Of a DNA stretch of 64,000 nucleotides, positions 28,801 through 43,800 are shown one piece after another (within the stretch, counting starts at the first letter, position 1; each line of letters starts with the position of its first letter). The position numbers and the translations under genes are program-made. Origin of the DNA: Serinus canaria (taxonomy: Eukaryota > Chordata > Aves > Passeriformes > Fringillidae); assembly GCF_022539315.1 (NCBI RefSeq), contig NC_066326.1, positions 11,982,601 through 12,046,600 of the forward strand, given 5' to 3'. The notes beneath the pieces were generated by a model. It was not told the DNA's origin. It did not search any database and was given only the letters and a program-made list of their open reading frames with translations.

Positions 28801-31800
28801 GTGCACTATGACTGTGCACAACCAATGTGAATGGAAACATTATCACAAAGGATGGCTCCCCTTTCTAACCTATTTACCATCACCCTCCTTCAGCAGAACT
28901 GGTAGCATTCAAGTAATACACAAACTATTTTCTAGAAATAAACATTTCAAGCCCAACTTCACAGTTGTGAAATTAGCACCTCACATTCCATAATGGAAAA
29001 ATGTAGTATAACACCAAGTCAGAGAAGAACAAGTCCTGGACACTCCCTATTATGCTGTAAGGCCTCCTCAAAATTCTGTAGTTAGCACATTCTGGTAGAA
29101 GATTTATCATGAAGGATGCAAGCAGAAGCAATCCTAGGCATGATACAAAATATTCATTCCTCTTCTAAATAAAAATTTCTGCAGGAGACATGAAGTGAGG
29201 AATGAAGTGACTGCAAAAGGTAGAAGCTGCTCATGTACTGGGGTCCTGATCTATCCCTAGATTATTCAAATAATCCATAAAGGCATTCACTGTCAAAAGG
29301 AAAAGAATGACAAGATAGATACCCACCTAAAACTTCAAGCCACAAAATGCGACACCACCATATAAAAATAGATCCCTCTCTACACATCAGTGTCACTAAT
29401 TTTGATGCAAAAAGCTATTTTTAAAAAGAAGAGATGTAGAGGAAGAGTTCTAATTTACAAGTAATTTGGTTTATATATAGCCAACTGACTTGCTACAGTG
29501 TCACCATAGTTACTAATTACTACTCTTTAGAATGTCTCTTTTACTTAACTTTTCTCCTAACAGTTCACAAAAATTTCTGAGTATCAGACTTCTGCTATAA
29601 GTGCTACATGGTTTCAGGATAACCTGAAGAATTTTGTATTTATTCTCGTCTCAGCAGAGTGAAAGTCTGTCCCTTCACATACATCATGCTTGAAAACTTT
29701 TGTACATGAATCACAAAAGAGATGAAGGATATTAACACTTTCAGAAAATATGCAATTCCATTCTGAATACAGACAGAGCACAAAAGTTACCCACAAGAGA
29801 ACTACCCAACCCAGTACTAGTAATATACAATATTCTCGAGGAAACTGAATTTTCAGCCTACATGAAAATTTTCAAGTACTATTTTAATCCCATCCTGAAA
29901 ATGCTGAGACAATTTTAAGGTACATTATTGCTTTAACTGCAAAGCTAAAATACATTAACAATAAAGTACAATCAACAGAAAGCTTCCCAGGAAATGATTA
30001 CTCACACATCAAACCAAGATGCTCAAATGGACTCATTAGAATACTAAAACAATATAAAGAAGAGACTTATTTTGTCTTACTGCTGTCATAGATGACAATA
30101 TCTCACATAACACACAGACTTCAAAACAACTTTTCCTGCTCCATATTAAAACACTGACTTGTGCAATGTAGTCATAAAACCAGTGAAAAGTAGATAAAAA
30201 CAGGTTTCTAGAAGGAAACTGTACTTGCAAAGAAGTTTCCTCCTACTTTCATTAAAGCAGCTCAGCCTCTCGTTATACAAGACATTTGTACAGCCACATA
30301 TCAGGTATCCCTGTGACACCAGTGATTACTTTGTATAATTTATCTCAACTTCTATCATCACATCAAACATGGACCTGAGGGAAAACATATGGCCAAGGTG
30401 ACCTCCTGAGGTTTCACTTAATGCTACTGTGTTCTTTGTACTAATCAATTACGGAAATATACTGCAACTTAATGCAGCTCTAAAATAAAGAAATAAAACA
30501 CTCTAACAGGCTGTTACCCAGAAATCCAGGCTTCTTCAGCCTAATTACTTCTAAGTGTAAAATATTGCTGAAACACTCATCAATCCTGACGCCCTTTTAG
30601 GAATACTCTCCTACAAAACTAGACAGAAAGCTAAACACTACTACTTACTCTAATAAATGTAATTAAAGTTTGGCAACATGGCAGACTCAAACTTTGCAGT
30701 AAGTAAAGTTAACTCGCTCTCAATGCGTGCAAATTCCCAAAGACAGTATTTGTAGGACACACGTATCCAGATAAATAAGCTATGCAAAGAGCAGGTTCTC
30801 ATACACAATCTTAATTTCTTTTCAAATAGATGTTTCAAAAGGTTTGTAATGTATTATTGCAATTTACTCTTATCTTTAGGAGGCAAAACCACCCATAAAT
30901 ATTCTGCAGTAGTGAAGAATACTAAGACTACTCAGAAAACAAAAACTTTTATTCTTAAATTCACAATCAAAAAATGGCTAAACTTGATAGTTAACATTCT
31001 TTGGCCAACCTAATGAAGAGCAAGACCAAAATAAAATATATATTTTGTCTCTGACTACTGCAAAAGTATGACAAAGAGACAGGTTTGTCATGTTTGGACA
31101 GAGCTTTGCCCTAATTTAAGAGCAAAGTTAAGGCATAAATGTCTCCTGGTCTCTGGATTTTAATGAACCTTATTAGAATTTTGCATAAAACAAAAACTAA
31201 AATCAATTTCTGTAACACCTACTAAAGAAACCAAATTAATTGCTTTTATGGCAAAACATTGAAGAATAACCAGAAACTACAGGAAAAGAAGAAAACAAAT
31301 GAAAACCAGATTATTTAAAAGCAATCTTGAAATACTGTCAGCATCTATTAGTAAATACTTAGAATGAGAAATATAACACCATCATCATCCATTGTTTCTG
31401 CTTCCTCAAAAATCTCGAGCTAACAAGGTAACTAAATCACTAACAAAAAGTTAATTGAAAGGAAGTTTTCCTTAAGAAAACTGCACTACTGAACTTCTAT
31501 CAGGAAACAATTACATTTTAATTTCCAAGCAAATTGGAGAAAAACCACAACAGAGGCCAAGATTACCAGATACTTCACCAGAAGAGAAGTACTACTTATA
31601 CAAAAGCAAAAGGTTATGAGGCAGCTCCTTCGTGTATCAGGAAACTCCAACTCCCAACATAATCCGATGTTTCAAGGCAGGTGCAGAACTGCAAAAGCTT
31701 GTTAATTGTCTTGCTGCTCACTGCTAAGTTGCTGAATTAGTTAATCATTACATCAAAGATCCTCTACTCCTGGCACAGAAGAATCACTTCTCACATGCTG

Positions 31801-34800
31801 ACTTTACAACTTCTTAGAGAGTAAAGGGAGTTGTTGAAACTATTTCAAACTATTTCTCATTTCTACTCCTTCCACACAAGGCACTGTGTTTACCTGCTAT
31901 CATTAATTCCATACTGCTGATGGTTTATGGCAGAGAAAACTCCCAGTGATCACACATTCAGATAAAGAAAAAAACTTAGATTTCACAGATACCTCTAAAT
32001 GCAATGCAGCAGTGGTTTGGTATTATCTCTAGGTATGTAAAAACTCTCAAAATATCCTGAAAAATTTCAGAAAGTTCCTCCCTTCCTTTTATTAAGAGAC
32101 ATATTCCATATGAAAGGACTTGTCTAATATAACTTCAGTATTTTTTTTAAAGAAACATCTGCAGCAGGCCTAGTTAATTCACCTCTCCTTTGCACAAAGC
32201 AATGTTGCCTTGCCTTCTGCCATCAACTGCTCCCCAACTATAGATTCACACAGCACAAGTGTCACAAGGAAAATAATGTTCAGCACATTGCTAAACTACA
32301 GCTAAAATGCCCATGCTGAGGATAAACTTAAAGCTACTGGGATGTAAATTCAAAGCAGCCAATAAAGATGCAAAAGTACAAGTCCTAACTGAAGGGAACT
32401 GCCTTAGTACAAATGACACCGCACTCGTTTTCATCATGTCATACAAGATATTTTTGTAAGAGGTCCAAACCACAAGTATTACCCAAATAGAGTGTAGTGA
32501 GAGTTCACTACACAGCTCCTCAAACTGAAAACAACAGGTCACCAGAGCAATATGCTCCTCCTTGCTTTTCCAAAGACTTCTCTGCATCAAGGGCAGACTA
32601 AACCTTAAAAAAAAAAAAAAATTACTAAATTTAATTTATTTTCATTCTGTGTTTTGAACTTCAGCATTCCATGCAGAGAGCAAATGCAATTAACTGGAAA
32701 CCAAACACCAAAAGAGAAGGGTGCAGCTCCATCCAAAGATGGAAAATTCATTTTCCAGCACAGAGGAGAAATCTGACAATTGGGAGTTTAATATTTGTAC
32801 TCAAGGCACTGCCAAGCCATACCTCCAACAAAGTGAGAGCAAAAATATCCTGGGAGGAGACTGTATTTATTTGCAATGCATTCCTGGATCGGGACTTTTA
32901 AAGCAAGTAGTAATTAAATACTGGTATTCATGAACAAAGGCTGGTTTATTCTGGTGCTCCTTTGAGATCAACAACTACACAATAAAGATTATTTATTTTA
33001 AACTTACGAAATCCACATATGGAGATGGGTCAGCCAGCAATGGGAGAGAATGTATGAGCTGATTTTTGATAGGCAATCTTACAGAACACTAATCACTCAT
33101 GTCTTTACCTGTCTCCTACTGGCTTCAAAACCAGCAGAGGGATGGGCAGAGGGCAGATAAGGCCTTCAAGGATCTGGTAACTGAGGCACCAAACATGGTG
33201 ACTCACGATTCACACATCTTAGTCAAGGGCAAAAATCTCATGCAAGGTACATTGGATGTACAGATTAGACAGGTTGCTAATATGACAAAACTTGCCAGGG
33301 TACAGCTTTCTACACAGAAAGCTGTACTTCTAGACAGAAGTATTTTGCTGGCTTTTTTCCTAGTTATTTTCCATTAGGGTCGTCAAGGATGTTACACTGG
33401 TAACACCTGGGCCCATTAATGTGATTCTTCAGACACACACAAAATGACCAATAACCCAAATCTCCTAATTTCTTTGTCAGCAGAAATGCACCCAGAACAC
33501 ATCAGTGCCCATGACCAATCTGCCAGTGGGCATTAGGAGCAGGGGAACTGCAAAGTACTGCTGGCAATCCCACACCCTTTCAACTGGAAAGCCTGAGGGA
33601 GTGGTCACCCAGACCTCTGAAAAGTCATTATCAAGCTTTACAATTTTTTGTACTAAATGTGCCACACTTGCCTCTAGAACACAGAAAAAAATTTTCAAAA
33701 TCAAAAAGAATGTCTTTCTAGCATGAGAGGTTCTGTCAGTCTAAGAAGAAATAGACTCCCCCAATAATTTAATTCTTTAAACCACCATAAAAAGTTTTCC
33801 AAATCCCTTCCCTAAGCACGAAAATGCCTTTTCCATTCACTATTTAAAGCTGAGTTGCAGCCACTAGAGGGCAAGACCACGATACACAACACACTGCCCG
33901 GGCTGGGTAATGCAAAACCAATGCCACAAAAAGCAGAGAAGAAACTTCAGCTGAACACTGCTTATATTATGAAGATTTGGTTGTTCAACGTTTTTTCAAT
34001 ACTGAATTTTCCATTAATTATAGGAATATAGCCACATATTCTGTGGGTTGCTTAAACTATTAATTCCATTTTTACAGTCCAAAGCTTCCCAGACAAGATA
34101 CTTCTGCACTTCAACATCCACACTAACAATTCTTATACTTCTCAAATTTTAAAATTAGGTTTCTCAACTTCAGTGATCATGATATTTAAGTGATGCAAGT
34201 TACTGGAGTTCTACCCAGAATCAGCAAGCATAGGTAAAAACCAGAATGCTGTCAAAGGCTTTTCCCATTAAATATAGAAAATGAACTTCCTAATCAATGG
34301 TAAAAATTATCTAGCTAGAAATTTGCCATATGCTGCAAAAGAACTGGAAATAACACGCAGATTTTTTCTTTCTACTCAGCATTTTAAAAAAACTTCTGTT
34401 CTGAGAACAGTTAGCTTTTTCTGTATAAAAGATCACTCTTTGTTGAAATGTATTCTTGACATTTAATATATTAAATTCTGCTACAATTCATTATCTATGC
34501 TCTCAGAAGAACGGGAAACAAGGTCCAGAAACTAAACCAAACAAGGAAAATGAGTCATTTACTAAAAGACAAAAACCCCAACTGACAGAAGGACATACAC
34601 TACAAGCTCAAAACAAAACATTTAAAGAATTATTTCAAAATTTATAGTGCAAACAACATGGAAGAAAGCTCAGCAAGCTTGTCATTAAAAATGAAGACAC
34701 TTAATAATAGTGGCACTGCACTGGTACTGTGCATGAAATCAGTCCCATCTACACTGGCCCATCTACTCCATGGAAAAAAAGCATCTGTAGTATGTATCAC

Positions 34801-37800
34801 CGAAACAGATGAGCCCTCCAATTAAGTTCACATAACATTCAAACTGCACTCCCAGTACAAACACAGCCTTCCCATAAAAACATGTTTGCTGTTAAGTAAT
34901 AAGCTTTGACATTCCAAGAGGTTTGACATCTAAGCTTAAATTTAATACAGCTGTAGACAAGATTACACTTTGATTAAAGGAAAATCAGCAAGACTTTTAC
35001 ACTACCTATAATTAGTCTACTATTAGTACAAAGTTTTAATAAACTTTAATTAGAATTAGATGCTATCCAAAGCTTGTTTCAAAGGAAAATAGGTTGGGCC
35101 ACTGGGAATTGGCAGCATTAAAAGCAACATGGTTAAACACAAGTTTAAGAGAAACATGTGTGTCCCTACTTCTTCTTTTAAATTTTTTGGAAAAAGATTT
35201 TCTTCTGCAGCCAAGCAGTATACTTGGGTCTTAAGCAAATACGCATATCAAACACAGTACATGATGCAGGTTGGTAGAAGGTTTCATTGGATTATTACAG
35301 CTTTGTACTATTTAATAAAAGAGAAAAAATTTTAAATCCCAAACAAATCTGTGACACTTCTGTTAGAGGAATTTTCAAGTGTTTACCAGAAAAAACACTT
35401 CATAAGTTTGCCCAGCCAGCCATGAAACAATTAAGATGTTATTGTTATAACAGAAACAGAACATGAAATTTGTATATAGATCAGTAACAGCTCTCCTGAT
35501 TGCTTGTACACAAATTCATGTTGATGTTCACCGAAATCACAAAACCTAAGAGATAAGGGAAGCAAGTAAAAGGCAAGGCCCTCTCACATGAATGTACCTT
35601 TCCACATAGCTCTGGTTAGTAGGCAGGAATTAGTCTGTCTACCACAGACTCAGACAGAAGTAAGCTAGTCCTTCTCCTACTTGATCTCAAAATTACCTCC
35701 TGCCTCTGCTGCCACCTGACAGCAGCTCCTCGGGGCTGAGCAAGCGGCTGTATTTTAGACATTCTTAAATGACGGACTGGACAGGAAAGTACCGTACACA
35801 CCACTCCAAGCCTTGACAGATCTCTTGGCTTCACTGCACTGCACTTTCCTTGACTGCACTCACAATCTCCCATCTAGGTTTCCAGGAAAGTTCAGGAGTC
35901 AGCTCCCTGCTTTCTTCTCTCTTGTATCTCAAATAGTTTTCATCCCAGCAAGTTCCCCCATTGACAGCAGGTCTATGCTGGGAGCAGTAACATCTCAGCA
36001 ATTATAAAACGCACCCTGTGCAGTGCACAGCTGCTGTGCTCTTCTCCCTAACATCCCCCTCAAGCGCTGCACCACAGGACACCTCCAGATCTCTCCCTGT
36101 TTATATGTTCTGGTTTCTTTTGTTATAGACAAAACACAGACACGTGGTGGAACGGAGTGCAGACCATTCCCCTCCCCTACAAGCAACAGCAACACATGTA
36201 AAGCACACAAGGGACTGGAAAAACACCGCAGAATATCCTGTAGTCCTTCAACATTCAATAAGGTACCTTAAAAGCAAAGGGGTGCTTAACTTCTGAGCTT
36301 AAAGTATATTATTTAATTCTTAACCACCTCTCATGGGACAAACAAAGTGCATTTTTAGTACATTTACTGGTTTCTCTGTCTCTTAAAATTAGTTCAAATC
36401 AGATAAAATAAACATGTGCTTTTAACAAAGGTGCCTGATTTACCTTGTTAGGTTATACTTTTCACACTTAATTCAAAACTGGACAACCTGAGCAGCTTAT
36501 CTACCTCCTGATTGCACAAACTGGATGGACCTGCCAACCTCCAGACTCAGCAGCTGAGTGTCTCCAGACTTCCAATACCATTCACTCATGCAGTGCCAAG
36601 CAGAACTAAAGCAAAGCATGACACACTATCATCAATCACCACCCAGCAGCCTTCTGCCACCTGTTTCTCAACCTCAGTGTTTCTTAACAGGCACATCAGG
36701 AAACTTGCTGTTTTCTTCATTTCCCTTTGAAAGGTTTGGCTTGAAAACATAAATACCAGAAACTGCAAACTAGTAAACAAAGTTGTGCAAATCTCATCAA
36801 TAGTTCAGAGTAACAAAACAGAGAAAAATCCCAAGAGAACTCACACAGCTACTATTCTAAAAGCAAAAAAAAGGTAGTATTTAAAACCAACTGAAGCTAA
36901 ATCTTTATTCCTAACTATTCTATGAATACATAAATATTTTTAATAAACTAATTTTCAAATATAAATTCTTAAAATTTCAGAAAATCCTCCTGGAAAATCC
37001 ATCTGGATTTTATCAGTCACCCATATATACAATAATCAATGTGCAAATTATTAATGCATTTTACTTTAGGAGAAAATTAATAATCATTTACAGAAAGTCC
37101 CTTAACAGCAGTATTCCACAATAAATTACAACAGAAGTATTCTTGCAGTGGACTTTTTGATAGAACACAAAACATTTATTTCTTTGCCAGTTAGACAAGA
37201 ATAACTACAAAACTTCATATAGGATCAGAAACACATAAATGACAAATATTTCTATGCTGCTATTTCAACTTAAACCAAAACCATCCGGTGAACTCTAATA
37301 GGGAAAGCCCTCATTAACAAGTCACAATTAAATACAGGTGAACTGCTCAACAGTAAGTGTCTCAAACATAGCAGAGAGACAGCACACTCCTCACTATAAA
37401 CAGTTTTATATAAGGAGCTGAAACTATTTTTCCTAAAATCTTTCATGGAAGATGACTAGCTCAATTAAAAAAAAAAAAAATCTATCTGCTCTGGAAATAC
37501 TTTACTTCACTACAAATACAGCTCCTTACAGCTGCCATTCCTGCACTGCTCGTAACAATGGCTCTTTTCAACATGCTAAGAAATATTTTAATAGAACCTG
37601 AGAGAAGTAAGCATTTTTTAAAAAATAAATACTCAAACAGCATAACACAGAAAATCATCAATAAACAGCTCTGTTACCTTAAATGATAACTGTAATGTTT
37701 ACAATCATTTTTCCATAGCGCAGAACTCTGCTCTTTGGGCACCTGTGCCTAATGGCACAAGTATATTTAAAAAGGAGAAGTAGCAATACATGTTTCCTGT

Positions 37801-40800
37801 TGGTTTTTTCTTTCTTTTTTTTTTTTTTTTAAAAAAGGGCAACTTGCAATCTAGAGCGTGCAATTGTGACTTCAATTGCTCTTCAGTTTCAATACTCCCT
37901 TCTGCATCACTTGATCCACTTGTAACAGTGATCCCCTTGTCTCTATCCCATCCTTGTATAATTTCTTATGCAAACTCCCTGGTATCTTCAGTGTTCAGTG
38001 CTCTTCTCACCCAACTGTCTATTCCCGGCATAGCCTCAGTGCTGGTACAAAGTTCACCTCAACAGTTCTCCAAACTGACTATTCAGATGTGCTTCCTGCC
38101 CTCACAGCACCTGAGCATCTGAAGGCCACCCTCCATGGCTACCAGCCCAAACCACAGAAAGTGACCTGAGAACTGGTTGCTTGTTTCTCATTTAGAAAGA
38201 ATGAGAAAGAGAAGCAGTAAAGTTTCTTCCAGCCTTTCCTCTTTCCCCTGATTTCCCTCTCTCCAGCCCCTAAATTGACTCATGTCTGGCTGCTCCATCA
38301 CCATACATGCTCAAAGCCATGTGGGGACATGAGAGGAAGGAAGGCACATGAGGCTGGAATTTTACCACTGTTGTTTGCACTTTGCAGAAAGAGAGAGTAG
38401 CAAGAGGAAGGCAGCAGTTGAGATTACTTATAGACTCCAGTGGGGAAGCATCCTAAAAAACAGGTAACTCCTAAAAATCTGCAATTCTTTTCATCCCAAA
38501 GATGGAAGGAAGACAGCACTGACATTACAGAGGACAGACAAGAGAGCAGAAGTCTAATTTTAGTTGTTTTAAGAGTGAGAATCAACATGAGCAGGATATG
38601 ATGAATGACGGACCAGTTATGCATCTGTCAACTGGTTTAGAAATATTCAGTGTACCATAACCTTTTCTGCCATAGATTTGTTCTTATTTCTTCAGTTTTG
38701 TCAAATACTTTCCTAAGAACAGTATTTTGCAAAACATTTTATTTTTCACCTTCTAAATCAGAAAAAATAAAAACTATACTAAATAAATATGATACTTCCA
38801 ACCTGAAGTATCATATTTTCTAATGATAATATAGATACATTAAAAATGAAAGGAAGTTACTACCCAGCATTTAACAAAAACACAATACAGAGAGGAACTC
38901 CCTGCTACAGAGGCTTTAGGCCTCAAGAGGACGAGCTATTTGAAAGAAGGAACACCCTTCTCTGATGCTGGGGTTCACTGTGCCTCAAGAGGATCAGCTG
39001 TTTGAAACAAAGAACATTCTACTGTGGTGTTGGGGTTCACTGTGCTTTTTTGCTGCCCATTCCATTTCACTATTCCTGTTCAATTAGATTACTGCCCTAA
39101 TGGTGACAAAAGCATCATGCTCTAAATGAGAGTTACCACCAACATTTTCAGAAACATGTAGGTTCAGTGACCTTGGATTTTCTAAAATTCATTGTCACTG
39201 CACAGTATAAGCTGACAAGATTTCGTTCTGTGCTATTTGCTTTAGTTGTTCTGTCAAAGGTACTAGAAAGCATGGAGGAACACAAATCGATAGTGAAAAA
39301 AGTACCTCCTGAATTGGAACAAAATCCTGTAAAGAGCAGAACTGAATCTGAAAAGCAAGAGTTCTCTCTGAATTGCAGCTCTGAGTTTTGCAGGAAGTAA
39401 TAAAGACTCTATATTCCACCACAGTTTCCAAAAGGCAATTTCTCATTAGCACTGTGGGAAGATGGAAGTCATGCAGGCTTTCTGCTATGGGACACCTTGA
39501 GCAGTTTTACCCAAGAAGAAAAAACCTGTTAACATCTTTATAAACAGTCATCCATGTATATTTTCCAGAACCTAACACTCTAATACTTGAAAAAAACTAA
39601 ACAACTCAAGTTATTTAAATGATAATGGTCCCAAAACTTATAAGTTTGGCTTCATACACTGCTAGCATGTTAAGCAAGTATGTAAATTATCATAATTCAG
39701 ACATTTAAATGATAATACCCTTACTATGCCTCAAGTGTAGGCAGGTATCTAAGTGTTTCACATGGTAAGCAAGCCACATTTAACTGAATTCACCCCTTGT
39801 GATTATATAAAATAAATATACAAGACATTCCTGTCATCATAATCCTTCTTCAAGCAAGGTCACAGAGCTCTTTCCAAAGGCTTGTTTATCAAAGCAGATG
39901 AACTTTCTCCTCCCTCTTTTAAGATGCCAGCAAACAACGCTCACACTTCAAAGGCTGCATTAAAAAGGCAAGTATAGCTCATACTCTTTCAAATGCTCAG
40001 AAATACAATGCATGAGGGAAATGAGGAGTTCACCTCCACCAGCCTAAGTCTACACAGCATATGGACAAGCCAAAAGAACCCTCCTAAGATGGCCCTCAGA
40101 CCTGCTCATGGACACAGCTGATAAAAGTGCACTCCTGTTTGAGCAAATGTAGTGCACCTAACACTTCTGTGATTATGTGGTCATTTATTGCTAGTGTGCT
40201 TTTTTTTCATTGAAATGGGACATTTCACCAGGAATTATTAAAAGCACGGACAGAAATTCTTCTGCTTTGGAATATAATAATAATAACTACTACTATTGCC
40301 ACTATGCTAGTACTTAATGAGCAAAATGAAGTTAAAAAATACCAAGAAAGGAACAATGATGGGGAAAAAAGCCCCAAACAACTGCAAGATGCCCCATCCC
40401 TGGAATTGCTCAATGCCAGGCTGGATGGCACTCTGAGCAGCCTGGTCTAGTGGGAGGTGTCCCTGCCCACAGCAAGGGTGTTGGAATGAGATGATCTCTA
40501 AGGTCCCTCCCAACCCAAACCATTCTTTGACTCTGATCAGTAGCAGGTTGGTCCTGTCATTCACTGTATCATCTCTAGCTTTCTAACCCCCAGAACAGGA
40601 GTTATATGGGTCAAAAAGAACAAAAAAGACTGAATTGACCTATTTTTCATATTTGATTTAGTATACTCAGGAAAGTCCTTTTTCATGTCCTAGCAATTAT
40701 ACTGTCACTGCTAATATTAATAAAAAAAAGTTGGCCCTTTCTATGTTCCAAAATATTTGTTTTTCTTGTGACTTTTTTTACCATATTATTTGTAAAGCAG

Positions 40801-43800
40801 AACTTTCCAAAAGTTGTAACTTGTTTTCAGATAGGAGAGACTACACCTAGAAAGCTGATTTGCCTCTTTTCTTCTTTTCTATGTCACCACTATCTCACCA
40901 TTAAATAAAAATATTAAACATAATTTTAAATATTAAATATAACCAGTTTTGAAATAAAAATGCATGTTGACTGTGTTTGTAAACACTAACTTCAAGGTTA
41001 AAACATTATCTGTCCATATATGATCACAAATTCACATTTTAAAATCCTGCCACTACAACTATCCCATGAAAAAGAATACTTGGGCATGACTGTAGCTGTT
41101 GAAAAAAATTACCTCTTCCAAATGTCTACAAGTATAACCAAGCACTTATTATTTCTTAAACCTTTCTAACTGTCTGAAAAGTTTTGGTCTGAACAAGACA
41201 GAATAGTCTCCACTGAGCTTTGCTCACCTGCATAATAACTGTCTGAAGCAATATTGAAAGCAGAATGGTTTAACATACTTCCTAGATTTGAGGCATAACA
41301 CCAGCAAGCAGATCCAGCCACTGGAATCATGTTGCAAGATTACAGGTACCCTAACATTAGACTCAAAACTACATCTTCATAAAAGGCTTTAAGGACATTA
41401 CAAAGCAATTATTTATAAAACACCAATTATAAAACAAGATGCACACAGCAAGTTTAAACCATAACACACAAAGAGATTACAAGTTACAGATCCCAATATA
41501 AAGAGTAGTAGTCACGAAAATCCTTTAGTATTAGTTTATAAAACTCAGATCATCATCTGAAATTTATCCAGCAACACTTATCCTGGGAAGGCTCAACATT
41601 AAGCTGCATGGGAAAGGAAGGAAGGAAAATGAGCACACTTACATTTGATAACCACAGGAGACCAAAAAAAAAAACCCTCTTACCTGCACATCTGCATACA
41701 CAATTATTCAACTGCAGGCACATTCACACCAACCTGTGAAGCAGGCAAAATCCCAGAAGAGGCTGACCTAGGGAGCCCCCAGGAATGCAATCTGGATGTC
41801 CCAGAGTGGCTCAGAGAAAGGACAACTGTGTTGGTGCAGTGTTTTGCTAACCTAACCATTCCCAAGCCCACTTCTGGAACATGGGGTCAGGGAAGGTCGA
41901 TCTGCAGCTAAAACGTAGATCTGCATTAAATTGATCAGGAAGCAATATGCTGCCACAGGATGGATGTACAATCTGTGCTGATCTCAGTCAGTGAGGCAGC
42001 ATGTGTAGAGAGATTCAGGATCAAAACATGCACTTTGAAAGGAAGGTTGTCCTTGTGTGCTGATGCAATGCATTTGTTCAAGTACAAAAACTCCAGAAAC
42101 ATTTTCTTTGTTTATGTGCAAGTTAGAAGTTATCTAAACACAGCACACATACTTTTAACTTTCTAATTAAGAGTCATTCATAAATGTAACCAAAGATCAG
42201 AATGACGCCATGGGTAAAGAGCATTCAAATAGACTTAGAACATCCACATGCCTTTCTGTGTTATAGGTAACATATTATTAATATAAATAGCAGCCTATCA
42301 CTTATTGCCTTAATTATATAGGAAGGGCTCTGTTCATAGACCAAATCACTGGCCTTCACTGTCACTGACAGTATTTATACACCTACCAAAGCTCTCCTTA
42401 AGTAGCTCAACCAGCAGCTTTACCTAACATCGAATAGCTACTGAGATTGCAAAAACAAATATACCCTTTCCATGACAATCTGTATTCCTGGCACTTACAA
42501 GTGCTGGAATATGCAGTCTACAAAAGGTCCTTAAAGAGGAAGACCGAAAAAAAAAATTTCCCCTTTGAGTTCTTAAAAAGGAAGTAGTGGTTGACAGCTA
42601 TAAGTGAAAGTGTTGTATTATTTCCACCCTTATGGAATTAGGAACATTCTTATGTCATTCATTTAGTGCTTCTTTTCCTCCAGAAATTCTTTTAAGATTT
42701 ACCTGACACATTTTGGTACTAATTTTAAGTTACACTATATAAGAAGTACTCCAGGTAAGCATAATCCTAAATTCTAACTATACATAGTTAGAATACACTG
42801 GAAGTTAGAAACATAAGATAACAGCAACACAGGCTAATCTACCAGCTAATATGCCTGCCACTGACCTCAGAAGCTTATTTCCTAGTAGGGATTAATTCTG
42901 TACACAAAATTCTCTACCAAGTCCACAAGCAACCCCAACTCATTAGACCTGCTGTGGACCAGCAGATTGGACTGGACAATCTCCTGGGGTACACACCAAC
43001 CTTAGTAATCCTCTGCCAGTTCATCCATGTCATAGGATTTGCTGCCCTTGTTCACAGTATTGTAACCTCACTCAAAGTAGATACCACCCTAACTATTTAA
43101 TGACTTAAAGTTCTGGAATCCATAGAAACAAAAGGAACGTCATCAAGTTTATTCTGTGTCCCTTAAAAGTATGTGTTAATATTGACATAACCTTAAAAAT
43201 TCCTCTGGCATCCAGCAAGAGGAATCCCTGTAATGACAAGAACACAACAAGGAGTTACCTACAGAGATCACAGACCTGCAAAAATAACTTGGCTGCAGAA
43301 TGGATTCTTTCACAATCAGATATAAACAACAAAGCTTATTTTTTAAATAACAGAGTTCAAACCTTGAAGAATTACAAATAATTCATTATCCTGAAAGCTT
43401 TCAGATTCTTCAAGCACCTGGAAACAGTAGGCAAAAGTGCAAAACCCAGCAATGGCAGAATAAAATCACAAGTAATACTACAGAAACTGATTTGCAATTC
43501 TATTGCCCATAAGTTCTGCCTTAACTATCACAGCTAACAACGAAAAAAAGGCGAGAATGACAGTTAATTGTGCCACAAGTTACTGGGAAAGGTCACCAGG
43601 ATATTAAAAGGTAGGCAGGCTAAATGCTCAGCTCTGCAGAACCAAGAGATCTGGCTTCCAACCTATATAATTAAGTATTACACTTCAAGAGAACCAATTA
43701 AAAAAAAAAAAAAAAAACCAAAAAACAGAAAAAGCAAGGCATAATCATCAAACTCTGATGGGGTGGGGTTAAACAAGCAAAAAAACCACTTACAGAACAT

